A DNA stretch of 64,000 bases from Pithys albifrons albifrons (lineage: Eukaryota; Chordata; Aves; Passeriformes; Thamnophilidae): assembly GCF_047495875.1 (NCBI RefSeq), contig NC_092471.1, forward strand, positions 7,399,001 to 7,463,000, written 5' to 3'. This document shows, piece by piece, positions 28,641 to 42,900 of the stretch. The notes below the pieces were generated by a model. That model searched no databases and had not been told where the DNA came from. It saw nothing but the letters and a program-made list of their open reading frames with translations. The translations under genes and the position numbers were made by a program. The number at the start of each line of letters is the position of its first letter. The first letter of the stretch is position 1.

Positions 28641-31600
28641 GGCAGAAATTCGCTGCCAGAGGGTCTCGGGTACGAGCCCAATGCAGCTGCAAAGCTGAAG
28701 TGATGCTGCCACTTTAGGAGGAGTGCTGTTTCTTTCCCAGACTGCCTCTCTGGGCACATCTCACTTTGAAATGTGAATGCAACCTGAGGGACAGCCAGGC
28801 TGATGCTGTTTGTGTTGCAGGAAAGCCTTTGCTCCTGCTCTGCCCTTTAATTCTTCAAGGTGCCCATCACTCTCCTGGGACACTGTGGAGGAGGGTCCCA
28901 GCAGCTGCTGATTTGGCCTGTGCCTGGAGACTGTGGGGGTGGCTGCCCCTGTTCAACAGGAGCAGAGAGAGCCCTCACCACCATCTGACAGGGAGCAGCT
29001 ATTTCAGGCCAGCAGTAACCAAAGCAGCACAGCTGTTCCCCTGGCTCCTCTGCACCACTGTGGGGATGGCGAGGAATAATTTGTGCAGACTCTGCCAGGA
29101 TTGGAGTCACCTGTGCCAGGGCTGCCTGTGAGCCCCAGGTCACCTGTGAGCCCCAGGTCACACAGCCACACTCCAGCTGCTGGGCAGCAGGACCGTCCCC
29201 AGGCCAGAAGGAGCTGGCCAGCCCCAGAGATGCTGTGCCAGTGTCTGCCAGGCCTGATGTCGCAGTTGCAGCCAGAAGTGCTCGTTAGTAACTGGCTTTA
29301 CAATTAGCCCACCAGTTCCCTCATCATCTCTGGGAATGAGGTTTGTCCCAGAATGGTTGCAGTGGAGGGGCAGGGGTGACCTGGAGGGGGATGCTCACCC
29401 AGCAGCCACTGTGGGACATTGCCTGCCAGGGTGACACTGCAAAGCTCTTTTCTACACCAAAACCTCCTAATCTGAGTCAAGCAAACAGCTCAGCCAGGTG
29501 TGGATGGTGCTGCCAGGTGGAGCATTTCAGATGCCACGGGGTTTCCTACAGAGCAGACCCCAGTGGAGGCCCCTCCATCTACTAAGCAATATTTACCACT
29601 ATTTCCCACCAGTTCCCTGTTGAAGAACAATGATCTGTTCAGCCTTCCCCTCCAAAAGCTGGCTTGGTAATGCATACCTTGAATGCCAATTACTCCACAA
29701 GTTCTTAGAGCCCAGTGAGGAGCCCTGAAAGCAGCAGCACTGGCCCCTGCTGGGGTCTGGGCACCCCCACTGGACCTTTTTGCCAGGGGCTGCAGGGTAA
29801 GGGTGGGCAGCCAAGATGCAACCCTGGCATGGCTGTGTTGGTGCTTGCCTGAGCTGGGGAGTATCAGCACATCTTGGCATGGGAAATGAGGCATTGTACC
29901 AAAACTAGGGCTCCCCTCATTGTATTGTTACGCAAACATTTTCTATGAGTAAATCAAACTCCCTGGGATTTTCCAAGCTGACTGCCTGCATTTTCTTGGG
30001 GTCATTTCACCCTGGCTGCTGGGCAGGCTGCTGGGCACACAGAGAACCAAAGCACAAAGTAGCCCTGGCAAGCGTGGGCTAGAGAGGGTCTTTAACCTTG
30101 CTCTCCTTCCCCAGCAGACAGAGGTGATGCTGTGGGTCCCATGGAGCTGGTACTGGGGAAATTCAAGTTTTTGTTTCTGCTGCCAGCATGAGCAGGGCTG
30201 CCAGCACACACATCTCCACCTGGTCTCCCAAGCATCCCAATTAACCGCCCCAGGGATTTCAACATAGTCCTGCACTGGCTCTGCCAATGCTGCACCTCCT
30301 GGGATGTTCTTTTCAGGCAGGCAGAGCCAAAAGAAAAAAACCCCAGCCTGTCTGCTGAGCAAAAGGTCCAGGAGGAGGAAAAATAAACACAGGAAAAGCC
30401 ACAACATTCAAGAACTGGATATATCACTGGATACTTAAATGATTACAAGTCCTTAAGAACTGTGTTTGCAGAAATGCTTCAGAAATGGCACAAACTTTAC
30501 ATGAAATAAAATAATAGCAGGCACGATAGTATCTGTGTTTGGCACTCATAACAGCACTGCTGATGCAGAGAATCTCAGCCACGAAGCTGCCAGGCTCTCA
30601 AACAGCACAGTGAGACCCACTGAGAAATGGAGAAACTGAGACACAAGTGTATGCCTCAGCCCAACTGAACAAATACCATTTCATTCCATCACATCTTGTC
30701 CTACCCTATTCCAACCCATCCTATGGCTCTCCATCTCTTGGCCACGTTGCACAACAACCCACCATGCTGGGGACCCTCAGGAACATCCTGTTCCCACTCC
30801 AGGTGCTGTACCAGTGCCAAGGGAAAGACCCACAGCAGCTCCTGTGTGCTGAGAACCTCTGCAGGGAAAGCCTGGATTTGACCCAGTGCTGCACAGCTCT
30901 TGATTACTACGTACCAAAAACTTGTGTTTTCCCGTGCAAAAACTTCTTCATAGATTTATTTGTGTAGGGCATGAATGGGAATATGGGAAACTGGGAAGGA
31001 CTCTTGTTCCCAGTAGTTGCTGGCGTGACATGGACAAATGACTCCTTAAATATTGCAAAGACTATTAAAACTGCTACTGATAAAAGGCAAGAATCTGGGA
31101 AAAGAGACTAGAATGGACTATTTTTAGAAGCAGTGGCATCTGGACAGCATGAGAAATGCTTCACAAAATTTAGTACAGCTGATGTTTCAACAAAAATTTT
31201 GCTGGCGAAGCTGGATTCACCCAGCACAGGCACATCAGAGGAACAGCAACCCGCACAAACCAGCAGCTCTGACACTGGCAAGGGACACCCATGGCCAGGT
31301 GTCACTCAGGACCACCTAAACAGGGGCACAAGGCTCCTATTGGGCTGCCACCACTTGAGGAGGCTCTGGCCAAGGATTTGCCCCTATGCTGCTCATGGTG
31401 GTGGGTGGGGACAGCCCCCAGATCCATGGGCAGATGTGTCAGCCCATCGTGCCACCACAGCAGCACCTGTGCCAGCAGTCAACTGCTCTCCTTCAGGTGG
31501 ATTTGGAGGAGGGGACTGTGTAAAGCTTGTGGCTGAACAAACAAACACTGTTAGCATTTAAAATAACCAGACTATATAAAAAACAAGTGCTGGTGACTCC

Positions 31601-34600
31601 TGACTCGAGACAATTTTGCTTGGAAGAGAAGGAAGCCTTGCAAGTGCAGTGCAGTGCTCCCCTATAAGGGGACATTTTCTCTCACATCCAGAGAGCCATT
31701 TAAATTGCTGATGGAACTCAGCATTGCCTGACATTTATTTTCTCTCCACCCATGCATGGAATGAATCTCTCATGTTGTTACTGATACATCCCTCTCATTT
31801 TTATTGAGCAGTTATTTGGATTAGACATCAGCTTTGACTGACTCCAGGTGTGACTGAGGGGACATAGGCCTGAACTAGCAATGATGCTTGAAGAATAAGT
31901 GACACATCTCCTCCTATGCAGACTTCTTCCTAGGCATAAACCGAGACATGGGATGAGGAATGTGGGAAAACTCAGCAAGCCATGATGAGGGGTGGGCATC
32001 TCCAGAGGCTGCAATTCCCCAGACTGCAGGACAGCAGGATGGCCAATGCAGTTATCCCATGTGGGACTGGGTACAGTGGGTGCTGTATGAGGCCCAGGAC
32101 CCTTTAGCTGCCCGTTCTAGACTTAGACAACAGTCTGGATGCCAGTGCATCCTGAGGAGTGGGGTGGACCCTTTGCAATCCGGCAGCAAAATCCTTCAAT
32201 AAGTCTGTAGTCAGTGCTGATGCAAAGGGTCTGGGGAATGGCAGGTTTGCTACTGTGATAATTACATTTGTGCTGGGCACTGGACTGATTTTTCTTCATC
32301 CCCAGCAGCTCCATCACCTCCCTGCACCCCTCCCTGCTTGGCCCATGTCTTTCCCCATCTCTGTGGGATGTGGCTCTCAGACAGTGCTCTTACCCTGCAG
32401 ATCAGAGCCCTGTGCTCCCCTCCTCTCTCAGACCTGTTCCACTACTCCCAGTATGGCTGTGTATAAAGAGACTGGTCCAGGCAGGGAAGGTGTGAACACT
32501 GCCCACAGAGCCCATACAGGGCACAGGATGCCACTGAGCCAGGGATGAAAGGGAGCCCAACCCCCTGGTTTCAGCAAAGGCAGCAGTGTCGTGACAGAGG
32601 TAATGAACAAGAGCTCAAGTTAAACCCCGGCCATCTGACTCTGTTTTGGTAACCCAGTTCCCTGGTTGGAGCTGGCAGTTTGAGACTTGGCTGGCTATAG
32701 ACACTTTCCAAAGGTTATTGAAGGTAACATGAACCATCTTGCCACGTCCAAGGGCTTCCAGAGCAATTTCTTAATGGAAAAAACTCTGGTCAAGTCTTAG
32801 GCAAAGCACTTGGGCACAGACTGGGCAGTTTTGTGTAGCCAGAGCTCCTCAGGTTTACAGCCCACCAGCTGCAGAAGGGGCAGGCACAGGGAGAGGGAAC
32901 CAGGAATCAAGGAGCGGATCTGGGTACTGAATGCCCTTTATGTGGCCCAGACACACAGTGGCCTTAGCATTCCTGAGAGACCTGGCAAGTCTCTGTCCCC
33001 TTGCTCAATGTCAGAGCAAAGCCAGCACTCTCCTTCCCCACTCTGCACTTCTGTGGTTGTTCTTTGCTTGTACTGGGACATCCTCTGGGTCCTGGTGAAA
33101 GTATTGAGAGCCCTCACTCACAGAGTCTCATATATTTCAACACCAATGATTATTCACCCCAAAAGCTCAGATTGGAGTGTGGTGTTCATTATTTGCTACT
33201 CTTCAGTCTTCTATTTAAAACATTCCAGGTCCAGGTGCAGGAACAGCTGCTCTGTGCCCAGCCAGGCACACACACAGAGCAGAGCTCACTAGCACAAAGG
33301 ACTTTCCAAATATCTTGGTGAGCGCCCAGCAAGAGAAAACAACCCAGCTCAGCTTAGAAACCCTTATCTTCCCTCAGAGGAGACTCTGTTTCCTAGGGTG
33401 ATTACCTCTGTCTCCAGTGGCAATCATTAAAACAAAGTATTTGTGTCTTCTTCTGTTTCTCCTAGAGGACATGATTGTGCCTCAGGGTCAGCAATCCAAT
33501 AATTCCTGTCCTTGCACACAGAGGCCCCATGAGCAGGAGTGACTTTGTCCCAAGGAGACGGCTCCAGCTGATGGGGAAAGCCCCTGAGGAGGGCAAGACA
33601 GACTGGGCTGGCTGGGAGGTGAACACAGAGCTGGTTTGGACTCGGGGCTGCTCTGCTGAGCAGGAAGTCAAAGCATTTTCCTGCACTTCCCTGCCTGCAG
33701 GTGGGGGAAGAGCTTGAAAAGAGCTGATGCAGATCAATGGTGTGCTGTTTTTTAGACCTTGTTTTTTCCTATATACCCTTTGCAACGGCTCAGCTGCCAC
33801 AAGGCAGGTGTTACACGAGCTGACAGCACAGACAGATGCATCTGAGAGCAGCCAACCTCCTTGTCATTCAGAGGCCTCAGGCATCCCTGCACATCCCTGC
33901 CTGCTCCCCACACCTGGCCGGTCCTGCAGGTCCAGCACAAGGGACTTGTGGCTTGGGAGCTGCACTCAGCACTGGGAGCTTAACAGAGCCTGAACAGAGA
34001 AAGAAGGGCACAAGATGCCTATCCTGTGCCTTGAGTTACCAGTCCAAACCTTTGCAGGTAAGGTTGTTGGATCTGTCACCTGCTCTGATTGCAGGGAAAA
34101 GTCACCCTCCCATCTCAGGCCACTCACAATGGTCAGTGCCTGAGAGAACATTTGGGCTCTGTGTGGAGGGAACAGCAATCCAGCTGAAATGTTACACTAA
34201 AAAAAACCCCTTGTCTGGGTGAAGCACGCTGTGGTTAGCTGGGGTTTTGCATCCCTGAGAAAGCCTGTGCTGAGCAGGAACACTTCACTCCCATAATTGT
34301 CCACTTTCCCCCTCTCCCTCCAGAGACTCCCTGGGGATTAACCAACAAATAAATAGCTTTCCACAGGACAACAATGGCTTCTGTGATCAATCTTCATGAA
34401 ATGTGGTTTGGTAGCTTTGCCAGAATCAACCCAGCTGCCAGTACAGTCCAGAATAAACAAGAGGCCTCTGGGGATGGAGAGGCAAAATGCTGGGGCCAAG
34501 GAACACAGCCTGGGCCACCTCAGGGACACTGCAGAGATGGGACTGCTGAGGAGGGAACTGGAGATGGGTGGCCACAGTGAGCTGCAGTGCTGCCCAGCTC

Positions 34601-37600
34601 TGCAGATGCTGCTAGGGGAAGAAAATAAAGGAAAGACAAGTTTAGGAAAGAGCTGATGAGAGGAGCTCATCTCAGGGCACTTTATCAGTCAGGCTACCAA
34701 GGATGCGGATACTTGTTCAGGAGCATCTACAACTTACACTGATTTCACTTGGCTGGTTTGAGTGTTCATGAAGCACATTCCAGAGGCACAAAACCCAAAC
34801 TCCAGAATAACCAGTTTGCTGCTGTAGTTGCTTACATAAAGTTACGGCACTTGGGCTTACAACTGAACCTGAACCAGACCTCATCCATGTGGCTTTTCCG
34901 TACAGAATTCCCTGGCTGTTCACAGTCCAAAAGGAAAATAAAGATCAAGGTGGATGCAGAGTAACACAGACTGTTTTCTTAATTTCCCTCCTGTCCTGCC
35001 AGTGCCTGGTGTTGGACCAGCCCCATCAGTCTGTTCATCCTGACATCCCAACCAGCAGCCCTGGAGATTTCTGCAAAGCCCTGATTACCAAGATTCATGC
35101 AACAAAACCTGAAAGAGGTGGATTCAGATTTCCCAAGCAGCAGTTCAGGTGTTTTTTACCTTCCCAGCATCTGTCTTGGAAATATCACCCAGTGCAAAGG
35201 AGGGGTTTCTGCTCAACACTGGATGTTTGGCCTTCACCCAGTGGTGTGCCTGCAGTTTCAGCATTTGCTGGGTCAGAGACTACTGTTTCCTAGGGATGGT
35301 GCCTTGCTGTCACAAAATATTATTGCTGGTGGAAAAAGAAGTTTGTTGCTCACTCAAGAAAAATAAATCCTTGACCCTTTACGAGACCTGTGCAGTAGTG
35401 GCGCCGTTGACTCCTTGTGAAAGTGTGTGGGTGGGAAAATAGTCTGTGCTGACTTTTCTGCTGGCTCTGCGAGCTGTGTCAGACGTACACCCTCTCAATA
35501 GATGCCTGATAATGCTCAGCTACTCCTCTGCTCACAGCCTGCAAGCCCCTACAGAAACACTGACTGCAAGCCTGGAATTAGAGTCTCCCACTCATTATTT
35601 GAGAAGGACGTGCCTTTCACAGCCAAGTGGCCTCTATTTGCTTGGGGGGAAACATGTGCTTATCTCTTATTTATGTGATTTATTTCTTGAGATTAATGCA
35701 TCAAATTGGCTTGTTCCCAAGCTTTCAATAAAGTCTTGGATTTTGTGGGACTGTCCTGAACCACACAAAGTTTCTCTGCCTGTTTTCTGAAACTGAGAGG
35801 AGGATTTTTATCTCAGTCATAAAGCAGAAATTGGGTGTTTTTCAGATGTAAGGCAGTCAGCATTGTTTTGATCTGCAAGCAAATGATAGCCTTCTCTGAG
35901 TTCAAGGAGGGCTATTAAATCAGCCCTGTGGAGATAGAGCAAACAAAAACAGTGGAGCAAAGGAGTGAAGGAGGAATGTTCCTATTCACATAAGAAGGCA
36001 CAAAATCAGGGCAGGCAAGTTAATGATCAACTCATCTAGGGTGTTTACTTTTACATGCCACAGGGGTAAACAGAGCCATGTCATCCCTCCAGCCTGCTCT
36101 TGTTTATAAACATACAGTAACATTTACAGCTGAGCTTGCTGGACTCCCCTGGGTCCTGGCTGCAGAAGCCTGAGCAGTCTCATCTCCCAGTTCTGCATGG
36201 GGCAAGCCCTACTTCTATGGCTCTGCTACTGCAAATCCAGCTTGGTGTTTGCATGTCTGTGCTGGGAAGGCACAAGCTCACCTTCCCACAGAGCCCCTTG
36301 GAGATGCCCGACTGGAGATGCTCCAGCAACATCTTTCCCACCCAGTTCCTGTGGATACTTGGAGCCATCCTTTGCATGGCTGGGTTCGGAGCAGCAGCAG
36401 CTCCCAGAGCCCTCTTGGTGCTTCACAAATCCTGAACACATACAGTGACCGACATCAAATACCAGGTGATTAGCTCCCTGCAGCTGATGACTTAGTGCAA
36501 TGCTTTTGTTCTGAATTCATTGATCATCACAGACAAATCTAATGCTCTCACATTTTTTCAAGCTTCTGCCCTAGCTCTTGGTGCTGACCTGTTCACAGCC
36601 AGCACTCAAGGTACAGCGAGCTGTGAGTTTGGAATGTGATCCCCCACGAGGACAAGTCACACAGGGTTTGTCTGCACGCAGATTTGCATCGGCTTAGAGG
36701 CAGTGATGCAACTTCCTCCCTATGATTGTGGTGGTTTAAAGCAAATTTTTCTTGTGGCTTACTTAAAACCCCCCTCCCAAACAGTTTAAATTGGACATAG
36801 TCAAGCTTAGAATAAGACATACCAGTGCACATATAGGTTCTTCTCCACTTTAAATGTTGCATCTGTATTTTAATCAATGCAATTCCATGTGTGTCCTTAG
36901 ATCCATATCACATGGAAAAATATGCATTGAATCTAAATTCCATTTCTATGAATAACCACTGATATTTATTATTATTTTGTTAAATAATTCTGTTGACACA
37001 TTTCTGCCAGAAATTGCATGGAAGGCAGGAAGTTCTGCCTCTGTAGATTGTCAGTGTATATACCAGGGACTGCCCATCCTTATTTTCATTATTAAAACCA
37101 TAATTCCATAACGATGGAAAAGAACATGGAAGAAACTGGGGAATAAATTGGGAATAAATTGGTTTACACAGGAATACCTATTTACAGAAAGTTTTTGTTC
37201 ACAGCATGCACAGGCCTGACAAACACATCTCCCCATTTGCATCTGCCCCCCAAGGGGGACTTGTGGAGCCCTTAATCAAATTAAAAATGGACAAATGAGC
37301 ATCAGTGAGTTGTATGGTGTATGTTTCTGAGGGGGAAGCAGTTCATGGTTGCTTGATGTTCCTTGCCTATAGAAAGCAAGCAATGCCCAGGCTGGATGGA
37401 TGCTGGGCAGGGATGCTGGCATGGTTTCTGCCTCTTATCATTGCACTGCTGGCATTTCAGGCTCATATCAAGATCAGCACAGGATATATACTGGAAAAAA
37501 CATACTCACTAATTATTATGCAATGAAAACAAAAATGCCAAACTTTGCAGAGAACCTTATTCACAACAAATTATACAACCAGCTGTAATCAAGGTCATTT

Positions 37601-39380
37601 CAATCTGAAAGCATTTTCTATTGAAATCCACAACAATATTTGGGCCTTGTTCATTGCCCAACAGTGAGAAAGCCACAATTGCTCTTGTGTGTCTGGGGAT
37701 GCCCCGGGGTGGCAGGGCCAGGCTCCACAAGGATGCACCCACCAGAGCCCCACTGGCTGCTGGGGAAGCCAGCACAGCCTGCACAGCTCAGCCCTTCCAC
37801 CATGAGTGTCAGACTCAAGTATGACTCACACTTTTCCAAAACTGCCATTCCTTCCCACGGGCATTAGCCTGGACCCTTTCCTCTGTGGTGGCTTCAGGCA
37901 GATGTGTGCTTTGCTCTGCAGCTTCAGCCAAGAAGGTCCTTGGCTCCTTAGGTCAGTCCTACTCATGCATGGTTTCACCTGCACCCACAGCCCAGGGACC
38001 AGCCCCTGGGATCTGGAGCTGGGCATCAGTGCTGGGGCAAGCCAGAACTGGCTCTGCGCTGCTGGATCTTGATTGGTCTCTGGGAAATCTGGCTGGGGCT
38101 CAAGCTTTTGTAACAGAGGTTCATCCATGCTGCTGCCTAAGCTGGAGAGAGTGGCAGGGCTTCCAGAGAGACACCCTGCAGCAAGTACAGGGAAGCTGCT
38201 GACAGAGGGTCATGAGCAGGATGAGGGATGCTCTGAAATTATTTGCTTGGCACATGGGGGACTGTGAGACATGGTTTTGTAGTTAAACTCAGGCCTCCAG
38301 AGACTCCAGCTCGGAGCCTCCAAGCAGAGCTCTGCATCCTTGTGCTCGCATTTCCCCTCTACACAATGGGACAATGACCCTCCCTCGGCGCCTGGACACC
38401 AGCGGGACAGTCCCCACGGCAGCTGCCACACGGACCCACTGCTCTGCTATGAAAGGCAGCCAAAAATGAAAAAAAATGCTGGCTATACTTCCCCAAATAA
38501 ATGTTGAAGCTTTGCTAGACAAGATCTAGGGGTTCTCCCCATGACAGCACCAGAAGTAACTGTGCAAACTGCCTGCTGCGATTTAATTCCTCTTCTGGAG
38601 TGACTAACACCTCTGTTATTCCCATCTGACCCTGCAGACATCCTGCCATGCAATTGTGTTAAACTCTGTGGCAAGAAAGATAACTGGGCTTAAAATTAAA
38701 CCATCCAGCACGTTTTTAATATTAGCACAGGCAAGGAGTGAATTCCTCCTGGGTGGAATTCACCTCTTATTGAACAAGCAGGCAAAACCAGCCCTCAGTA
38801 CCACAGCACCAGCAATGACGTGACAGGAATTATTTGCCTTTTTATGCTGTGAGCCCCTGGTCTGGGTAGAGCCTGTTCAGTGCAGGGACCTGCCTGGCTG
38901 CCACTGCCCTTCACAGTATGCTGAAGGAAGTCCCAGCCCAGGCATCGCATTGCACATGCTGCTGGAGATTTATTCCATGAGGACAGCCAGGTTCTGGACA
39001 CTAAATGTGTGAGCAGCCACCCCCCATGTGAATAACCTGGTGTTAAGCCGTGTCTCATGGTGTCTTTGCCTCTGGGGAAAGAAGACCTTGCAGCAACCAA
39101 AGCATCCCAAGCCTCAGAAGGGATATCACAGGGCCCTGTGGCTGGTATGTTTTCTTTTAAATACAGTTTTCTGTCAAAAATAACCCCCAGGCTTTGTCAT
39201 GATGCATTTTTCACAGCGAACTCCAAAAGCAAGTTGAGCTTGGAGGTGCTTAAAGCTCTTTTTGAAGGGCCTGACAGGCAGCCTGGCACTTTGGGGTGCA
39301 GCATGCACTTGCTGCTGTGTCCCCCGGCCTTGGACAGGGGTTTGCCCATTCCAGCAGCATGAAGAGAAGGACTCAGTTTC
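28641..39380. other. intergenic, no recognised gene
   Basis: About 10.7 kb without a supported gene. Minor items are an 18-bp direct duplication at 29125-29142/29143-29160 and a short AAATGGAGAAACTGAGACAC stretch near 30625 that resembles the centre of MIR elements but is too short to call. Open frames are short and unassigned. Confidence 0.5.
29125..29160. repeat. 18-bp tandem duplication
   Basis: CCTGTGAGCCCCAGGTCA occurs twice in direct succession with no mismatch. This is a recent local duplication without evident function. Confidence 0.85.
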
Positions 39381-39670
39381 GGGGGATAGAGATATCTGAA
39401 CTGAACGCGACCTCAGGAGCCCACAGCGTCCCCGCAGAGCTGCGGCCGCGCCAAGCCGCACAGAGGGATGCAGATGCCCACACGGGATCCCGGGATCCCA
39501 TCGGATAACGTGGCTCGGGGGCTGCTGGTGGAGAGCCGGAGCGAGGGAGGCTGCCTGCGGCACTCGGACCCTTCCCCATCGGTCCCTCCGAGGAGCCCCG
39601 TGGCTCCGGTATGGGGCTTTGGGGTCTCTCCCTCAAGGCAGAGCAGCCGTGGGGCCCTCGCTGGACCAGA

Positions 39671-39714
39671 GCACACCAGTGCACACCGGCACATACCAGT
39701 GCACACCAGTGCAG
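39671..39714. repeat. 10-bp tandem repeat, about 4 units
   Basis: Four decamers of the GCACACCAGT type in exact register (two perfect, two with small changes), followed by a partial unit GCAG. Confidence 0.8.
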
Positions 39715-39791
39715 CCGGAGCCCTCGTCCCCCCAGCTTCCCGGTGGGATTTTTGCACTCTTGTGCTCCCTCTGGTGGTCCTCAGTCCGGCT

Positions 39792-39879
39792 CCGCTCCCG
39801 CACCGCTCCCGCACCTCTTCCTCATCGCTCCCACATCACTCCCGCACCGCTCCCGCATCGCTCCCTCGCCACTCCCGCA
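39792..39879. repeat. 11-bp tandem repeat, 8 units
   Basis: Eight consecutive 11-base units of consensus CCGCTCCCGCA. Units 1, 2 and 6 are perfect and the rest diverge by a few bases. Because 11 is not a multiple of three, the repeat reads in all frames in turn, which explains the Pro/Leu/His/Arg-rich frames seen on the plus strand. Confidence 0.85.
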
Positions 39880-39990
39880 GTGCTCGGCACTGCGAGCCCT
39901 TGGGTTCCACCCCGCGCTCCCCAGGACCAGCAGCGCCCTAAGGCGTGTCTCCGAGCCAGCCTGCGGTGGAGGAGAGGCCCCGGTGCCAGC

Positions 39991-42900
39991 CGGACAGAGG
40001 GTGCTCCTGGAACTGCACCAAGCAGGGCATGCCAGGATCCAGACAGGGTCCATACGTCCTGGGAAGCAGCAAAAAAACCCTTGCCCAAAACCAAAATTTT
40101 AAAACATGTTCTGGGAATTGATACTACAAGACATGGATATGATGAAGATGATACAGACTGGACTGGAACTGCAGGGATCACGGTATTAAATTAAGTTACA
40201 CAGGGGCAGGGCACTGTGGATTTGTCAGCCCAGTTTTGTACACACACACACACTGGTGGCTTTTTGCATCAGGACCTCCACGGCTTGCACTGTTGGTGTC
40301 ACCTGTGCAACACGCCCTCCTGGGCAGAGGTGACCTGCCTTGCACGTACATTGCACAGGTACAGCCTGCCACCAACGTGCCACCAGCAGGGCACAGAGAG
40401 AATGCTGACACAGAGCAAAGGCTGCAGCTCAGCCCAGTGGCTGCCACTCACCGGCCTGCTGAAGGGGACAAGGACACACCAAATAGGGCCAGGGCATGGC
40501 TGTGCAAGGTCTGGTTTGCAGGCTGTGCTCCAGCCCTGCATGAGATTCTCCTGTGTTTTTGTCTCGGCAATACTTGCCAGGTTTATTAGAAAGCTGGTTG
40601 TTGTTTCAAGGCTGCTTTCTAGCGGTTATTGCCAACTTGGGAAGGAGGTGGGGGAGCTGCTCTCTGCACGGCGCAAATGGCAGCTGCCAAGACACCTTCT
40701 CTAAGGCCCTATAAAAGCCCAGTTATGGCTCAGGCTGCCTTGTCTCAGCCAGACATCTTGGAGGGTGACCCAGTACGGGAGGCTGCTGCACAGTCAGCCC
40801 TCCCAGATCAAAGCCCTGTGTCCACATCCCTGTCCATGCAGCGATGCCCAGCTGCCTCACTCCCTGCCACGTATCCATTGTGCCCCTGATGTTCCTGGGA
40901 CTCAATTGGGAGATACTGCTTTTCAAAGGCAGTGAAATACCTGCCCTAAGCAAGCTAAAACTCTTGCTGTGCCCCAGGAGTAGTCCAAGACAATGGGGAG
41001 CTCCAAGGCAGGGGAGGAGGAAAGGGGATATAAATTGAACAAGAAAAAGAATGCTGTTATCCTTCTCATATAGCCTTCTCCTCTTCAGCATTGCCAGTGC
41101 ATCCCAGGAGCCACAGTGACCCACTGTGCATCACTGACTGGAGGCTGTGCTGGGCATATGCTTCACTCCAGGCTCTGCCTCTACCACCCCAAAATCTGAT
41201 TAGACCCACACAGGGTCCAAGTCCAGCCTTTCCTGGGAGCAACAAGCAGCCCAGCAGCTCCCAACAGTGTTTGGGTCAGGGCAGTCTCGGAGTTTCAGAG
41301 CTGCTTTCTAGAGGAAACAAGAAATCTTTAAAGTAAGTGTGGGGTTCTCTTAAAGTCACTGAATTCAATGGCTGAGCCCTGCAACAAAGGCTCTTCCTGA
41401 GCGCAGTGGCTCTCTGCCCACGGCCCTCCCAGGGGGACCGCAGAGGCGGCAGAGAGGAGGTGAGTGCTGGCTCCAGTTTGTAAACTGCGACTGCTGGAGA
41501 AAACAAAACCTGTCCAGAAGTTTCAGGAGGCATCAATGCCTTGCACTGATGCAGCTGGTCACCAGGGGTGAACAGAACCATGAGCTGCTGCTTTTTCCCA
41601 GCCCCAACGTACCCGTCTTGCCACAGGACACTCTGTTGAAGCCTTTTTGGGGGAAGCTGCCAACACCAGCTGCAAGTGCAAGGTGAAGCCCCACAGAAAT
41701 TTCTCCTCGTGCAGAGCTCACAGTTGGTTTCTGCATGTCACAGGGCTATTCCCATCTAACCACCACCCCACACCCAAGCCTCTCTTAGGTGTCCTGCTCT
41801 GCCTTGGCAGCACTGGCAGGGGACAGCCACCCACCAGTGCAGGCACCTCCCCATGACCCTGAGCAGTGCTGTTGAAAGGAACCAGCTGCTTCTGCATTTT
41901 GCAGGTTAGTCCTTGCCTGCGAGGAGGTGCAACTCCACATCTGACAGACTGCTGCAGAGCCAAAGAGGGCTGGACAGGCATAGCCAGTGACCCACACCAT
42001 GGGCTTTCTCCAGGTGAAGCATCATCATCAACCCTTTCACTTTGCACAGCTCTTTAGGCAAAATATTTTTTATAGAGAAATCCCTCATCTTTCAAACTGA
42101 TCCCTCTGCTTTCTGGGAGCATTTTTGTGGTTGGAAAGAAACAGTTAAAGACATTTAGCTGTCTTCCATGTTAACTTTCCTTGGTATCATTGACAGCTGA
42201 TATCCTTTCAGTGCATGAAACCACAAAGTCAAAGTAAGTGAAAGCCTAGAAGAGCCAGGGCTCAGATGGTGAAACCTTCCCAACCAGATGCTGCTAAAAT
42301 AAAACAGCAAAAGTTTTTCTGTGGTTGAGAATAGCTCTGTTATCTCTCTGGGAGACAGCAAACTTTCCTCTCCTAGGAATAGGTGAGTCAGTAACACCAA
42401 GCAAGGCAGCCCTACAGAAATGAGCTCAAGGAGAAACTCTACAATATATTGCCATATACTGAGAGACACAAGTAAACTCTATTACTGTTGTTAATTCTGC
42501 AGCAAAATTATTTTTCCAAATCTTCCCCAAACCAGATGTGGAAACATTTAGCTACCTCTGCACTCCTCCAGCCCCAAGCCTGAACCAAGTGTTTCAAGAG
42601 GGAGAGGGAGGTGGAAACCGTGACTGGTTTCAGTGAAACTCATGGATTTCCCAGTTCATGGTATCATTTACTGACATCATGAAACTAATTGGGCTTATTC
42701 TTCTGTCTCTTTACAGTTAGGTATTTTCCCCGAGAGGCTGAAATTTCTCTGTCTTGCAAACAAAATGGAATTTCATTCCTGTAAAGAGTACAGAAATGTA
42801 GATTTTGTTCCCAGAAGCAGGATTCAGAAATCATTATTTTTTTATTAGAATACTTTATTAGATGTAGTCAGTGCAAAAGACTAAACTAAAAGGCAGCAGC

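Larger units (their letters stand above)
39380..39990. promoter_or_regulatory. CpG-rich patch with minisatellites
   Basis: Dense CpG (GCGGCCGCGCC, AGCCGGAGCGAGG, CCCCGCGCTCCCC) in otherwise CpG-poor surroundings, with two short tandem arrays embedded. It could be an orphan CpG island, for example the promoter of a non-coding RNA, or simply a GC-rich minisatellite locus. No open frame here shows a known domain, and direction cannot be told. Confidence 0.4.

Noticed and set aside
30621..30655. AAATGGAGAAACTGAGACAC as another MIR fragment.
   Set aside because: Only about 20 bases match and the flanking blocks of the element are absent.
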